Origin: Burkholderia mayonis
Lineage (GTDB): Bacteria; Pseudomonadota; Gammaproteobacteria; Burkholderiales; Burkholderiaceae
Direction: 5' to 3'
DNA length: 64,000 nucleotides
Assembly (NCBI RefSeq): GCF_001523745.2
Contig: NZ_CP013386.1
Coordinates: 1,054,001 to 1,118,000, forward strand
The notes under the pieces are model-generated. The model worked only from the letters and a program-made list of their open reading frames with translations. It was not told the DNA's origin and ran no database searches. Position 1 is the stretch's first letter; the number at the start of each line of letters is the position of its first letter. The position numbers were made by a program, and so were the translations under genes. Of the stretch, positions 37,489 through 47,994 are shown one piece after another.

Positions 37489-37800
37489 GGGTTCCGTTCC
37501 GTCCGTGAATCGATGCGTGGGCCGCCGGCGCGGAGCTATCGCGCGTTCGAGCGGTGGTGCCGGCGCGCGCCGCGCTTGCGCGAGCCCGGAAGCGATGCGC
37601 GCCGTTTCGGTGATCGCCGCGCGTCGCGTCGCGCATCACGTGCCCGGCTTCGTGGAATCCGTGCACGGCGGCGATGAGCCGCTTGCGGGCACCGCAGCCG
37701 GGCGCGTATCGCGCCGCGAGTCGTACTGCAGATCGCACCGCGGATTGCGCCGCGGATGCAAAAGCGGACACCGCGCGGTGTCCGCCACGTGCATGCCCGC
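37489..37800. other. Intergenic region between argH and the HAD gene
   Basis: 312 bases. It contains the argH terminator at its right end and a run of related short words (GCACCGCGGATTGCGCCGCGGATGC near 37735-37760). No coding frame is supported. Confidence 0.55.
37760..37785 (-). terminator. argH terminator
   Basis: A perfect 22-base palindrome, GCGGACACCGC and GCGGTGTCCGC, lies at 37764-37785; on the minus strand it is followed by TTTTGC. It begins 16 bases after the argH stop. Confidence 0.75.
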
Positions 37801-39210
37801 TTACTTGGCGAGCGCCGCGCGCGCCGCCTTCACCGCCGCGCGCACCTGGTCCGGCGCCGTGCCGCCCGGATGGTTGCGGCTCGCGACGGAGCCTTCGAGC
37901 GTCAGGTAGTCGAATACGTCGTCGCCGATCAGGTGCGCGACGTTCGGCAGCTCCTGCTTCATCTCGTCGAGCGTCAGGTCCGCGAGATCGCAGCCGCGCA
38001 CGTCGCAAACCTTCACCGCGTGCGCGACCGCCTCGTGCGCGTCGCGGAACGGCAGCCCGCGCTTCACCAGATAGTCGGCGAGATCGGTCGCGGTCGAGAA
38101 GCCCTGCAGCGCCGCGGCGCGCATCGCCTGCGGCTTCACCGTGATGCCGGCGACCATCTCCGCGAAGATCCGCAGCGTGTCGGCGACCGTGTCGACCGTG
38201 TCGAAGAGGGGCTCCTTGTCTTCCTGGTTGTCCTTGTTGTACGCGAGCGGCTGGCCCTTCATCAGCGTGAGGAGCGCCATCAAGTGGCCGTTTACGCGGC
38301 CCGTCTTGCCGCGCGCGAGCTCGGGCACGTCCGGGTTCTTCTTCTGCGGCATGATCGACGAACCGGTGCAGAAGCGGTCGGCGATGTCGATGAAGCCGAC
38401 GCGCGGGCTCATCCACAGCACGAGCTCTTCCGAGAAGCGCGACACGTGCGTCATGATCAGCGCGGACGCCGCCGTGAATTCGATCGCGAAATCGCGATCG
38501 GACACGGCGTCGAGCGAGTTCGCGCAGATGCCGTCGAAGCCGAGCGTCTTCGCGACCGCGTGGCGGTCGATCGGATAGCTCGTGCCCGCGAGCGCCGCCG
38601 CGCCGAGCGGCAGGCGATTCACGCGGGTGCGGCAGTCGCGCATGCGCTCGGCGTCGCGCGAGAACATCTCGACGTACGCGAGCAGATGATGGCCGAACGT
38701 GACGGGCTGCGCGACCTGCAGATGCGTGAAGCCCGGCAGGATCGTGTCCGCGTTCTGTTCCGCAAGGTCGATCAGCGCGCCGCGCAGGTCGTTCAGGAGG
38801 CCGCCGATCCGGTCGATCTCGCCGCGCAGCCACAGGCGGATGTCGGTCGCGACCTGGTCGTTGCGCGAGCGGCCCGTGTGCAGGCGCTTGCCGGCATCGC
38901 CGATCAGCGCGGTCAGGCGCGCCTCGATGTTCAGGTGGACGTCTTCGAGATCGAGCTGCCATTCGAATTCGCCGCGCTCGATCTCGCCGTGGATCTGCGC
39001 CATTCCGCGCTCGATCGCGGCGAGGTCGTCGGCGCTGATGATCTTCTGCGCGGCGAGCATGGTCGCGTGCGCGAGCGAGCCGGCAATGTCGACGAGCGCG
39101 AGCCGCTTGTCGAAGAAGACCGACGACGTGTAGCGCTTGACGAGCTCGGACATCGGTTCCGAAAAGCGGGCCGACCAGGCCTCGCCCTTTTTGTGCAATT
39201 GGGACGTCAT
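37801..39210 (-). CDS. argH: Argininosuccinate lyase
   Basis: Last step of arginine synthesis, splitting argininosuccinate to arginine and fumarate. It is 469 residues, [20 protein letters not shown] at the start, [35 protein letters not shown] and the superfamily signature [16 protein letters not shown]. Complete and standard in length. Confidence 0.97.
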   Translation of the reverse strand: MTSQLHKKGEAWSARFSEPMSELVKRYTSSVFFDKRLALVDIAGSLAHATMLAAQKIISADDLAAIERGMAQIHGEIERGEFEWQLDLEDVHLNIEARLTALIGDAGKRLHTGRSRNDQVATDIRLWLRGEIDRIGGLLNDLRGALIDLAEQNADTILPGFTHLQVAQPVTFGHHLLAYVEMFSRDAERMRDCRTRVNRLPLGAAALAGTSYPIDRHAVAKTLGFDGICANSLDAVSDRDFAIEFTAASALIMTHVSRFSEELVLWMSPRVGFIDIADRFCTGSSIMPQKKNPDVPELARGKTGRVNGHLMALLTLMKGQPLAYNKDNQEDKEPLFDTVDTVADTLRIFAEMVAGITVKPQAMRAAALQGFSTATDLADYLVKRGLPFRDAHEAVAHAVKVCDVRGCDLADLTLDEMKQELPNVAHLIGDDVFDYLTLEGSVASRNHPGGTAPDQVRAAVKAARAALAK

Positions 39211-39277
39211 GGCGATTCTTAGAGGGAGTGGAGCGGCGCGCGCCGCGGGCGCGCGCCGCGAATGGATATCGCGGATT

Positions 39278-39661
39278 TTAGCATTCGCGCGGCGGGCGGC
39301 TGGTGCGGGGGGCGGTCAGGCGGTCGCTCGCGCCGTAGCGCGCGGTTGCGCTGACGGCCGGGCGGCGCGTGTAGTCGAACGAGCGCGGGCCCCACGCGCG
39401 CCGCAGGAAGCCCGCCTCGACCGAGTAGCTCGCGAGGCCGGGAGCGAGCATTCCCGTGCCGATGTAAAGCGGCAGCGACGTCGCGATCGTGCGCCCGAGC
39501 GCGTCGCGCGTGACGACGGTCGCATTGCTCGCGCCCGTGATGCCCGCCCCGCTGTTGATGACGAACGGGTCGCTCGGCACGTCGCCGCTGAACTGGCGCA
39601 CGCCGTTTACGTACAGATCGACCGTTGACGGCACGACGGCCGTGCCCACGAGCGCCGGCAC
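39278..39661 (-). pseudogene. Fragment of a Csu-type fimbrial outer-membrane usher gene
   Basis: The minus-strand frame reads VPSTVDLYVNGVRQFSGDVP, then SDPFVINSGAGITGASNATV, VTRDALGRTIATSLPLY, MLAPGLASYSVEAGFLRRAW and [19 protein letters not shown] words, a middle piece of chaperone-usher ushers. A whole usher is around 800 residues; here about 115 remain, with no signal peptide, plug end or C-terminal domain, and the homology gives way to [11 protein letters not shown] before the stop. The upper end abuts a pilin fragment on the other strand. This is a decayed remnant. Confidence 0.82.
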
Positions 39662-39698
39662 CTACAACGACACGATCACCGCGACGATCACGTTCTGA
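39636..39698 (+). pseudogene. C-terminal scrap of a spore-coat-U (SCPU/CsuA-type) pilin gene
   Basis: The + strand reads TAVPTSAGTYNDTITATITF and stops. The ending AGTYxDTITxTITF is the hallmark last strand of SCPU-domain pilins that work with Csu ushers. Nothing upstream in this frame looks like the rest of the domain. It overlaps the start of the usher fragment on the opposite strand. Confidence 0.62.
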
Positions 39699-39759
39699 CG
39701 CGGCATCGCCGCGTTTCGCACGCGTATGCACATGCGAACGCAGACGCGCGCTCCCGCGG

Positions 39760-40572
39760 TCATGCGCCTTCGCGAACCAGCACGACGAACTTCAGGTCTT
39801 CGCGGTGCGCGGGCTTGAGCGTCATCTGCTGATAGACGACGCGGCCTTCGCGGGGATGGTCGAACGCGCGCTCGCCGCCTTCGCGCTCGCCGACGTCCTG
39901 CGACGCCCAGTAATGCGCGAACGCGTCGCTTTCGGCAAGCAGCGAATCGATCAGCGTGCGAGTGGGCGCGTCGTTCAGATGACGGATCGTGTCGGCGCGG
40001 AATTCGGCGACGAGCCGCCGCGCGCGCGTCTCCCAATCGACGATCAGCGTGCGGGCGGCGGGCGACGTGAACGTGAAGCGCAGCAGGTTGCGATCGTCGC
40101 GCTCGCCGTCGAGCCAGCCGGCGAAGAGCGCGGCCGCCGCGTCGTTCCACGCGAGCGCGTTCCACTGGCGGTCGAGCACGTACGCGGGCGTCGCGATGAG
40201 CTTCACGGCCGCGACGAGCGTCGCCGGCACGTCGGTCGCCGCGAACTCGGGCTCGGCCGGGTCGCGCTGCGCGGCGAGCTCGAACAGATACGCGCGCTCG
40301 GCGCGCGACAGCCGCAGCGCGACCGCGATTCGCGCGAGCGCGTCGGCCGACGCCGACACTTCGCGGCCTTGCTCGATCCACGTGTACCAGGTCGGACTCA
40401 CGCCGCACAGCTGCGCGACCTCCTCCCGCCGCAGTCCGGGCGTCCTGCGCCGCGGGCCGGGCGGCAGGCCGACCGCCTCCGGCGACAGCCGTTCGCGGTG
40501 CGCGCGGATGAACTCGCCGAGCGCGCGGGCCGGCGTGGAGTCGAGAGACGGAGGGGCGGGCGGGCGGCTCAT
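39760..40572 (-). CDS. XRE-family regulator with MmyB-like ligand-binding domain
   Basis: A 270-residue regulator. The N-terminal helix-turn-helix is in RTPGLRREEVAQLCGVSPTW followed by YTWIEQGREVSASADALARI; the rest is the MmyB-like PAS-type domain (PAYVLDRQWNALAWNDAAAA, LLRFTFTSPAARTLIVDWE, DHPREGRVVYQQMTLKPAHR). Family members in Streptomyces and others bind fatty-acid-like ligands. It is divergent from a methyltransferase gene with a palindrome in the shared promoter, which it likely regulates along with itself. Confidence 0.9.
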   Translation of the reverse strand: MSRPPAPPSLDSTPARALGEFIRAHRERLSPEAVGLPPGPRRRTPGLRREEVAQLCGVSPTWYTWIEQGREVSASADALARIAVALRLSRAERAYLFELAAQRDPAEPEFAATDVPATLVAAVKLIATPAYVLDRQWNALAWNDAAAALFAGWLDGERDDRNLLRFTFTSPAARTLIVDWETRARRLVAEFRADTIRHLNDAPTRTLIDSLLAESDAFAHYWASQDVGEREGGERAFDHPREGRVVYQQMTLKPAHREDLKFVVLVREGA

Positions 40573-40671
40573 GTGGGTCTGGTCTGGCGATGCGCGTGGG
40601 GACGAAGAACGGAAAACGGGCTCCGGCCGGCCGGCTGGCTGGTGGAGCGGATACCAGGATAATTGCTTGGC

Positions 40672-40700
40672 TTGTACCGGTACCAATCGGACTCTATTGT
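40672..40700 (+). promoter_or_regulatory. Promoter of the methyltransferase gene with overlapping palindrome
   Basis: TTGTAC (40672-40677) and TATTGT (40695-40700) are 17 bases apart, a good sigma-70 promoter. The perfect palindrome GTACCGGTAC (40674-40683) overlaps the -35 box, a natural repressor site for the divergent XRE regulator. Operator assignment is inferred. Confidence 0.65.
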
Positions 40701-40767
40701 AGCGGCTCAAGGCGGCCGATGCAGTCGGCCGGCCGTCTCCGATCCCCACGCGACAAGGAGTCAGCCC

Positions 40768-41523
40768 ATGAAGCATCACGATCAGGTCGCCGACGCGTTC
40801 GGCACGGCCGCGTCCGCCTATTTGACGAGCGCCGTCCATGCGACGGGCGCCGATCTCGACACGCTCGCCACCGGGATCGGCGCGACGCCCGACGCGCGCG
40901 TGCTGGATCTCGGCTGCGGCGCGGGCCACGCGAGCTTCGCCGCCGCGCGCGGCGGTGCGAAGGAGGTGGTTGCGTACGATCTCGCGCCGCGGATGCTCGC
41001 GACGGTCGAAGCCGCGGCGCGCGAGCGCGGCCTCGCGGGCGTGCGGGTCGAGCAGGGTGCGGCCGAGCGGCTGCCGTTCGCCGACGCGTCGTTCGACTGG
41101 ATCGTCAGCCGGATGAGCGCGCACCACTGGCACGACGTGCCGCGCGCGCTCGCCGAGGCGCGCCGCGTGCTGAAGCCGGGCGGCCGCGTGCTGTTCGTCG
41201 ACATCGCGGGCGCCGATCATCCGCTCGTCGACACGCATTTGCAGGCGGTCGAGGTGTTGCGCGACGCGTCGCACGTGCGCGACTATCGCGCAGACGAGTG
41301 GCTCGCATTCTTCGCCGCGGCGGGCTTTGCCGCGCAGGTGCGCGAGCGCTGGCGCCTGCCGATCGCGTTCGAGGGCTGGGTCGCGCGGATGAGGACGCCG
41401 GACGTGCGCGCGAACGCGATCCGCGCGCTGTGGGCGGGCGCGTCCGACGAGGTGCGCGCGTACTTCGATGTGCAGCCGGACGGCTCGTTCGAGCTCGATG
41501 CGATGATGATCGACGCGCGTTGA
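40768..41523 (+). CDS. Class I SAM-dependent methyltransferase (UbiE/type 11-like)
   Basis: A 251-residue methyltransferase. Motif I is ARVLDLGCGAGHASFAAARG, the acidic loop EVVAYDLAPRML, motif II RLPFADASFDWIVSRM, and ARRVLKPGGRVLFVDIAG. The N-terminus MKHHDQVADAFGTAASAYLT is shared with BioC/UbiE-type enzymes. AAGGAG lies seven bases before ATG 40768. Substrate unknown; its divergent regulator suggests it is induced by a small molecule. Confidence 0.9.
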   Translation: MKHHDQVADAFGTAASAYLTSAVHATGADLDTLATGIGATPDARVLDLGCGAGHASFAAARGGAKEVVAYDLAPRMLATVEAAARERGLAGVRVEQGAAERLPFADASFDWIVSRMSAHHWHDVPRALAEARRVLKPGGRVLFVDIAGADHPLVDTHLQAVEVLRDASHVRDYRADEWLAFFAAAGFAAQVRERWRLPIAFEGWVARMRTPDVRANAIRALWAGASDEVRAYFDVQPDGSFELDAMMIDAR

Positions 41524-41611
41524 CGCGGCGGGGCGATACTGGGGCGGACGCCGGGACGCCAAGCCGCGCGGCTCTCGGTTCAAATCGAAGCGCCTTCGCG
41601 ATCGCTTCGGC

Positions 41612-41644
41612 AAAAAGAAAACGGCCGTGCAACACGCACGGCCG
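41612..41644 (-). terminator. ppc terminator
   Basis: Minus strand: CGGCCGTGC, five-base loop, GCACGGCCG, then TTTTCTTTTTG, about 70 bases past the ppc stop. Confidence 0.85.
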
Positions 41645-41713
41645 CCATTGCTTCGACGCAAGCGCAAGCGCGTCGCGCGTGACGCGACAGCGCCGCACGC
41701 GACGCCCCATCGC

Positions 41714-44695
41714 TCAGCCCGTATTGCGCAGGCCGGCCGCGATCCCGTTGATCGTCAAATGGATCCCGCGCCGCAGGCGCGCGTTCGTGTCGCCCGAGCG
41801 GTGCCGCTTGATCAGCTCGACCTGCAAGTGGTTGAGCGGATCGAGATACGGGAAACGGTTCTTGATCGAGCGCGCGAGGAGCGGATTCGCGGCGAGCCGC
41901 GCGTCGTTGCCGGTGATTTCGGCGAGCGCGTCCGACGTGCGGTGCCATTCGGCGACGATCCGCTCGAACACGTGCTTGCGCAGCTTCTTGTCGGAAACGA
42001 GCTGCGCGTAGCGCGACGCGACCGCGAGATCCGTCTTCGCGAGCACCATGTCCATGTTCGACAGCAGATGAGCGAAGAACGGCCAGGTCTTGTTCATCTT
42101 CTTCAGCAGCGCGACCCGCTTCGCGCGCTCGGCGGTGTCCTTCGCGCCGTCGAGAAATGCGGCGACCGCACTGCCGAAGCCATACCAGCCTGTCAGCAGC
42201 AGCCGGCACTGGCCCCACGAGAAGCCCCACGGAATCGCGCGCAGGTCCTCGATCTTGCGGTGCTTCGGATCCTGCAGCTTGCGCGACGCGGGCCGGCTGC
42301 CGATGTTCAGCTCGGCGATCTCGGCGATCGGCGTCGACGAGAAGAAGTAGTCGGTGAAGCCGGGCGTCTCGTAGACGAGCGCGCGGTACGAGGCCATCGC
42401 GGCGTCGGACAGCGCGTGCATCGCAGCCTCGAACGCGGGCAACTGCTTCGGCGCGTTGCGATGCGGCAGGAGCGTCGCCTCGAGCGTCGCGGCGACCACC
42501 GTCTCGAGGTTGCGCCGGCCGATTTCCGGATTCGCGAACTTGCTCGCGATCACTTCGCCCTGCTCGGTCAGGCGGATCTGGCCGTTCACCGTGCCGGGCG
42601 GCTGCGACAGGATCGCCTGGTAGGTCGGGCCGCCGCCGCGGCCGACCGTGCCGCCGCGGCCGTGGAAGAGGCGCAGCTTGATCCCGCGCTCGCTGAACAG
42701 ATCGACGAGCGCCAGTTCCGCACGGTAGAGCTCCCAGTTCGACGTGAGGAAGCCGCCGTCCTTGTTGCTGTCCGAATAGCCGAGCATCACTTCCTGCTCG
42801 TGCCCCTGGTGTGCGACCAGCTCGCCGACGCCCGGCAGCGCGAAGAACTCGCGCATGATGTCGGGCGCGTTGCGCAAGTCGGCGATCGTTTCGAAGAGCG
42901 GGATCGCCATCAGGCCGTTGCGCGCATTCGCGTGCGGCGTGCCGAGCGTGCCTTCGAAGAGGCCCGTTTCCTTTTGCAGCAGCAGCACTTCGACGAGGTC
43001 GCTCACCGTCTCGGTGTGCGAAATGATGTAGTTGCGCACCGCGCGCGGACCGAACTGCGCGCGGATCGCGTGCGCGCGCTCGAGCACGCCGAGCTCGCTC
43101 TTCGCGAGATCCGAGTAGTCGAGATACGGCGAGCGCAGCGGCCGCGGATCGGCGAGCGCCGCGAGCAGCACGCGCAGCTTGTCCGCTTCGGCCAGCGCCG
43201 CGTAGTCGGGTTCGACGCCGCCGCGCGCGAGCAGCTCGGCGATCACCGCTTCGTGAATGTCCGAGCTTTGCCGCAAGTCGATGCTCGCGAGATGGAAGCC
43301 GAACACCTCGGCCGCGCGCATGAGCGGCGCGAGGCGCGGCGTCGCGAGCGATTCGCCGTGATGCAGCGCGAGCGAATCCGTCAGCACGCGCAGGTCGGCG
43401 GCGAATTCCTCGGCGTCCGCATACGGCGTCGCGCGCACGGGCGCGGCGCCGCGGCCCGCGCTGCGCACCGGCACCGCGCCTTCGCCGAGCCGCACGCGCG
43501 CGCTCGCCGCAAGCCGCGTGTAGACGCCGATCAGCGCGCGGCGATACGGCTCGTCGACGCGGTGCGGCGACTGGTCCGGCGACGCGGCCGCGAGCGCCTT
43601 CAGCGCGTCGCTCGCCCCGACGAGCAGGTTCGACACGGAGAGCTCGGCGCCGAGCTTGTGCACCTGCTCGAGGTAATGCTCGAAGATCACCGCGGCCTGG
43701 CGGTTGATCGCTTCGTCGAGCGTCGCTGCGGTGACGTTCGGGTTGCCGTCGCGGTCGCCGCCGATCCAGCTTCCCATCTGGAAGAACGCGGGCACGCGCG
43801 CGGGCAGGCCGTGCTCGGCGAGCGCTTCCTCGATGTCCGCGTAGAGCGCGGGCAGCTCGTCGAGGAACGTCGCGCGGTAGTACGACAGCGCGTTCTCGAT
43901 CTCGTCGGCGACCGTCAAGCGCGCGTCGCGCAGCATCCGGGTCTGCCAGAGCGTCGTCACGCGCGCGCGCAACAGCGCCTCGTTGTGCGCGAGCTCGCGC
44001 GCGGTCAGCGGCTGGTCGCGCTCGGCCAGCAGGCGCGCGATGTCGTGCTGCGCGTCGAGAATGCTCTTGCGCTGCACCTCGGTCGGGTGCGCGGTCAGCA
44101 CGGGCACGATGAGCGCGCCTTCGAAGAACTGCTTGATCACCTTCGACGACGCGTCGCCCGCTTCCTTCAGCTTGTCGAGCGCGTACGCGACGGTGCCCGC
44201 CTGCGGCGTGGAGCCCGCGAGCGCGTGGATCCGGCGGCGGCGGTTGTGATGGCGGTCCTCGGCGATGTTCGCGAGATGCGAGAAATAGCTGAACGCGCGC
44301 ACGACGCTCACCGTCTGCTCGGGCGTGAGCTTGCGCAGCATCTTCTCGAGCGTCTGCGCGGCGGCGCTGTCGTCCTCGCGACGGAACTTGACGGCGGTCT
44401 GGCGGATTGTTTCGACGACGTGGAACACGGCGTCGCCTTCCTGTTCGCGGACGACATCGCCGAGCAGGCGGCCGAGATAGCGGATGTCTTCGAAGAGCGG
44501 GCGGTCCTTGTCCTCGCGCGTGCGGCCGTGCGGCCTGGCCGGTGCGGCGCTCGCCGGTTCGGCCGCGCGCACGGCGGCCTCCTTCGGCTTGCGGGCCGTC
44601 TGTGTGCGGCGGGGTTGGGCATCGGCGTTCGCCGGCGCGGAGGAGGACGAGACAGCATTGCGGCGCGTCGCGCGCGCCGATCCGGAAGACTTCAC
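41714..44695 (-). CDS. ppc: Phosphoenolpyruvate carboxylase
   Basis: Anaplerotic enzyme making oxaloacetate from PEP and bicarbonate. The GTG at 44695 is preferred (AAGGAAAT seven bases up), giving 993 residues. Motifs: [20 protein letters not shown] with the catalytic His, [40 protein letters not shown] with its glycine loop, IGSRPASRK and the C-terminal [11 protein letters not shown]. The first 65 or so residues are a Ser/Ala/Arg-rich stretch not found in the E. coli enzyme. The open frame beyond the GTG is not coding. Confidence 0.95.
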   Translation of the reverse strand: MKSSGSARATRRNAVSSSSAPANADAQPRRTQTARKPKEAAVRAAEPASAAPARPHGRTREDKDRPLFEDIRYLGRLLGDVVREQEGDAVFHVVETIRQTAVKFRREDDSAAAQTLEKMLRKLTPEQTVSVVRAFSYFSHLANIAEDRHHNRRRRIHALAGSTPQAGTVAYALDKLKEAGDASSKVIKQFFEGALIVPVLTAHPTEVQRKSILDAQHDIARLLAERDQPLTARELAHNEALLRARVTTLWQTRMLRDARLTVADEIENALSYYRATFLDELPALYADIEEALAEHGLPARVPAFFQMGSWIGGDRDGNPNVTAATLDEAINRQAAVIFEHYLEQVHKLGAELSVSNLLVGASDALKALAAASPDQSPHRVDEPYRRALIGVYTRLAASARVRLGEGAVPVRSAGRGAAPVRATPYADAEEFAADLRVLTDSLALHHGESLATPRLAPLMRAAEVFGFHLASIDLRQSSDIHEAVIAELLARGGVEPDYAALAEADKLRVLLAALADPRPLRSPYLDYSDLAKSELGVLERAHAIRAQFGPRAVRNYIISHTETVSDLVEVLLLQKETGLFEGTLGTPHANARNGLMAIPLFETIADLRNAPDIMREFFALPGVGELVAHQGHEQEVMLGYSDSNKDGGFLTSNWELYRAELALVDLFSERGIKLRLFHGRGGTVGRGGGPTYQAILSQPPGTVNGQIRLTEQGEVIASKFANPEIGRRNLETVVAATLEATLLPHRNAPKQLPAFEAAMHALSDAAMASYRALVYETPGFTDYFFSSTPIAEIAELNIGSRPASRKLQDPKHRKIEDLRAIPWGFSWGQCRLLLTGWYGFGSAVAAFLDGAKDTAERAKRVALLKKMNKTWPFFAHLLSNMDMVLAKTDLAVASRYAQLVSDKKLRKHVFERIVAEWHRTSDALAEITGNDARLAANPLLARSIKNRFPYLDPLNHLQVELIKRHRSGDTNARLRRGIHLTINGIAAGLRNTG

Positions 44696-45027
44696 GATTG
44701 ATTTCCTTGGGAAAGCACGAGTGAACGGGAACTGCGGTCCAGCAACAGCGAGCGCGATCAAGCGGCGCGGCGGCGTGCGCTGCACGGTGCGCGAGACGCG
44801 TCGTGCGCGATCCCGTCGGACGATGAAACCGGGCGACGCGGAGAGCGACGCGACGACTGCGGACCGGACCCTGACGCGGATGCCGGATTCCACCTCGAAC
44901 CGAACGACCGTTCGGGACCTTGACGCAGACCGTGCGGGCGGCTCGCGCTGGCCGCCCGGCGGGCGGAAGCGCGAGGCGCGCGTGCTACCATAGTCTGTTC
45001 CTAATCCCGTCCTGCGATGTCCTTGCA
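44696..45027. other. Divergent promoter region between ppc and hemC
   Basis: 332 bases. TACCAT at 44986-44991 is a possible -10 for hemC, without a clear -35. The ppc ribosome site lies at the left edge. Nothing else is recognised. Confidence 0.5.
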
Positions 45028-46011
45028 ATGAACACCGAGACTCTTTCGGCCGAGCTGCCCGCGACGCTGACGATCGCGTCGCGCGAGAGCCGCCTCGCCA
45101 TGTGGCAAGCCGAGCATGTGCGTGATGCGCTGCGCAAATTATATCCAGCTTGCGACGTGAAAATCCTCGGGATGACGACGCGCGGCGATCAAATTCTCGA
45201 TCGCACGCTGTCGAAGGTCGGTGGCAAGGGGCTCTTCGTGAAGGAACTCGAGAACGCGCTCGCCGACGGCCGAGCGGATCTCGCGGTGCATTCGCTGAAG
45301 GACGTGCCGATGGAACTGCCCAAAGGCTTCGCGCTCGCGGCCGTGATGAGCCGCGAGGATCCGCGCGACGCATTCGTGTCGAACGCGTACGCGTCGCTCG
45401 CCGAATTGCCGGCGGGCGCCGTCGTCGGCACGTCGAGCCTGCGCCGCGAAGCGATGCTGCGCGCGCGCTATCCGCAGCTCGACGTGCGGCCGCTGCGCGG
45501 CAATCTCGATACGCGGCTCGCGAAGCTCGACCGCGGCGACTACGCGGCGATCATTCTCGCCGCGGCCGGCCTGAAGCGGCTCGGCCTCGCCGCGCGGATC
45601 CGCGCGCTGCTCGACATCGACGACAGTCTGCCCGCCGCGGGCCAGGGCGCGCTCGGCATCGAGATCGCCGCGCGCCGCGCGGACGTCGCCGCATGGCTCG
45701 CGCCGCTGCACGATGTCGCCACCGCGCTCGCGGTCGAGGCCGAGCGCGCGGTGTCGCGCGCGCTCGGCGGCAGTTGCGAGGTGCCGCTCGCCGCGCACGC
45801 GGTGTGGCGCGGCGACGAGCTGCATCTGACGGGCAGCGTGTCGACGACGGACGGCCGCCGCGTGCTGAGCGCGCGCGCGCAGGCCCGTGCCGCGACGCCC
45901 GCCGACGCGCTCGCGCTCGGCCGCGCCGTGTCCGACGATCTCGAGCGCCAGGGCGCGCGCGCGATCGTCGACGCGCTCGTCGCGGCGAGCGCGCAAAAGG
46001 GCGGCGCGTGA
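45028..46011 (+). CDS. hemC: Porphobilinogen deaminase (hydroxymethylbilane synthase)
   Basis: Builds hydroxymethylbilane from four porphobilinogens in haem and corrin synthesis. It is 327 residues: [53 protein letters not shown] and the dipyrromethane-cofactor Cys in [16 protein letters not shown] 45028 is taken from the family start. Its stop overlaps the hemDX start (TGATG), so the haem genes are coupled. Confidence 0.96.
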   Translation: MNTETLSAELPATLTIASRESRLAMWQAEHVRDALRKLYPACDVKILGMTTRGDQILDRTLSKVGGKGLFVKELENALADGRADLAVHSLKDVPMELPKGFALAAVMSREDPRDAFVSNAYASLAELPAGAVVGTSSLRREAMLRARYPQLDVRPLRGNLDTRLAKLDRGDYAAIILAAAGLKRLGLAARIRALLDIDDSLPAAGQGALGIEIAARRADVAAWLAPLHDVATALAVEAERAVSRALGGSCEVPLAAHAVWRGDELHLTGSVSTTDGRRVLSARAQARAATPADALALGRAVSDDLERQGARAIVDALVAASAQKGGA

Positions 46012-47990
46012 TGACGGGCGCGCCGCGCACGTTCACCGCGGTGCTCACGCGCCCCGACGGACAGTCGGCGACGCTCGCGGCGCAGCTCGCGGCGGCGGGC
46101 ATCGACGTGCTCGACTTTCCGCTCATCGACATCGCGCCGCTTGCCGACGATGTGCCGCTCGCCGACGCATTCGCGCGGCTCGATGCGTACGCGCTCGTCG
46201 TGTTCGTGTCGCCGAACGCGATCGATCACGCGCTCGCGCGGCTCGGCGCGATCTGGCCGCATCCGCTGCCGATCGGCGTCGTCGGGCCGGGCAGCGTCGC
46301 CGCGCTCGCGCGGCACGGGATCGCGGCGCCCGCGCATCGCGTGATCGCGCCGCGCGAGCCTGGCGACGGCAGCGAGCCGCATTACGATTCCGAGAATCTC
46401 TTCGCCGAAATCGAGCGCGCGTTCGGCGGCGCGGCCGATCTTGCCGGCAAGCGCGTGCTGATCGTGCGCGGCGACGGCGGCCGCGAATGGCTCGCCGAGC
46501 GGCTGCGCGACGCGGGCGCCGAAGTCGAGCTCGTCGCCGCGTACAGGCGCGTGACGCCCGAGCCGTCGATCGGCGCGTGGGAGCGCGTGCACGCGCTGCT
46601 GTCGGGCGCGCCGCATGCGTGGCTCGTGACGAGTTCGGAAGGCGTGCGCAATCTGCAGGAGCTCGCGCACGAGCATTTGAACGAGGCCGAGATCGACGCG
46701 CTGAAGCACGCGCAGTTCGTCGCGCCGCATCCGCGCATCGTCGAGACCGCGCGCGCACTCGGTTTTGATAGGATTACGCTGTCCGGCGCGGGCGATGAGC
46801 GTATCGCTCGCGCGTTTCGTACGTTGGCCGATCAGGCCGATCAACCGGCGATTGCCGCACCGATGCCTTCTCGCATGACAGACACCAACGATACCAAAGA
46901 CGTCTCTTCCAAACCGGCCGCGGCCCCCGTTCCGCCGCCGAATCAACCGTTTACGCCGTTTGAAACGAAAGCGCGGCGCAGCGGCTCGAACGCGGCGCTC
47001 TGGTTCGTGATCGTCGTGATCGCGGCCGCGGCGGGCGTCGGCGGCTATGCGCTGAACCGCAAGGTCGATCGTCTCGACCAGCACGCGCTCGAGCGGCAGA
47101 AGGCGCTCGACGCGCAGACGGCCGAAATCCGCACGAAGACCGAGCAGGCGCTTTCGAGCGTGCATCAGGCCGACGCGCAGCTGTCGCAGCTCGAAGGCAA
47201 GCTCGCCGACGCGCAGACCGCACAGACCGCGCTGCAGCAGCAATATCAGGACCTGTCGCGCAACCGCGACGCGTGGATGATCGAGGAAGTCGGCCAGATG
47301 CTGTCGAGCGCGAGCCAGCAGCTTCTGCTGACGGGCAACACGCAGCTCGCGCTGATTGCGCTGCAGAACGCCGATTCGCGGCTCGCGGCTTCGCAGAGCG
47401 CGCAGGCGGTCGTCGTGCGCAAGGCGGTCGCGCAGGACATCGAACGGTTGAAGGCCGCGCCGTCGGCGGACCTCACGGGGCTCGCGATCAAGCTCGACGA
47501 CGCGATCGCGAAGGTCGACGCGCTGCCGCTCTCGGGCGAAACGCTCACGCCGCACGCGCAGACGAATCCCGACGTCGCCGCGAGCGCCGAGCAGGCGGCC
47601 GCGGCGGCAGGCGAGCCGCGCTGGAAGGCGTGGTGGCGCGGCTTTTCGGCGGGCATCGGCGCGCAGTTGAAGTCGCTCGTCGAAGTGCGCCGCATCGATC
47701 ACGCGGATGCGATGCTCGCGTCGCCCGAGCAAGGCTACTTCGTGCGCGAGAACGTGAAGCTGCGTCTGTTGAGCGCGCGGCTGTCGCTTCTCTCGCGCAA
47801 CGACAGCGCGATGAAGTCCGATCTGCATGCCGCGCAGGCGGCGGTCGCGCACTACTTCGACGGTGCGTCGAAGGACACCCAGATCGTTCAGAATCTGCTC
47901 AAGCAGGTGGACGCCGCGTCGCTGACGGTCGCGGTGCCGAACCTCAACGCGAGCCTGAACGCGGTTCAACAGTTCAAGAGCCGGGGTTGA
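46011..47990 (+). CDS. hemDX: HemD-HemX fusion: uroporphyrinogen-III synthase joined to HemX
   Basis: A 659-residue two-part protein. Residues 1 to about 270 are HemD (AVLTRPDGQSATLAAQLAAA, VVFVSPNAIDHAL, HAWLVTSSEGVRNL, FVAPHPRIVETARALGF), which closes hydroxymethylbilane with ring D inversion. After a Pro/Ala linker comes a membrane helix ALWFVIVVIAAAAGVGGYAL at about residue 327, then a coiled coil and the HemX periplasmic-type domain. An in-frame ATG at 46875 (MTDTNDTKDV) marks the join and could serve as a separate HemX start, though it lacks a clear ribosome site. HemX role is not established. Confidence 0.92.
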   Translation: MTGAPRTFTAVLTRPDGQSATLAAQLAAAGIDVLDFPLIDIAPLADDVPLADAFARLDAYALVVFVSPNAIDHALARLGAIWPHPLPIGVVGPGSVAALARHGIAAPAHRVIAPREPGDGSEPHYDSENLFAEIERAFGGAADLAGKRVLIVRGDGGREWLAERLRDAGAEVELVAAYRRVTPEPSIGAWERVHALLSGAPHAWLVTSSEGVRNLQELAHEHLNEAEIDALKHAQFVAPHPRIVETARALGFDRITLSGAGDERIARAFRTLADQADQPAIAAPMPSRMTDTNDTKDVSSKPAAAPVPPPNQPFTPFETKARRSGSNAALWFVIVVIAAAAGVGGYALNRKVDRLDQHALERQKALDAQTAEIRTKTEQALSSVHQADAQLSQLEGKLADAQTAQTALQQQYQDLSRNRDAWMIEEVGQMLSSASQQLLLTGNTQLALIALQNADSRLAASQSAQAVVVRKAVAQDIERLKAAPSADLTGLAIKLDDAIAKVDALPLSGETLTPHAQTNPDVAASAEQAAAAAGEPRWKAWWRGFSAGIGAQLKSLVEVRRIDHADAMLASPEQGYFVRENVKLRLLSARLSLLSRNDSAMKSDLHAAQAAVAHYFDGASKDTQIVQNLLKQVDAASLTVAVPNLNASLNAVQQFKSRG

Positions 47991-47994
47991 CGAC

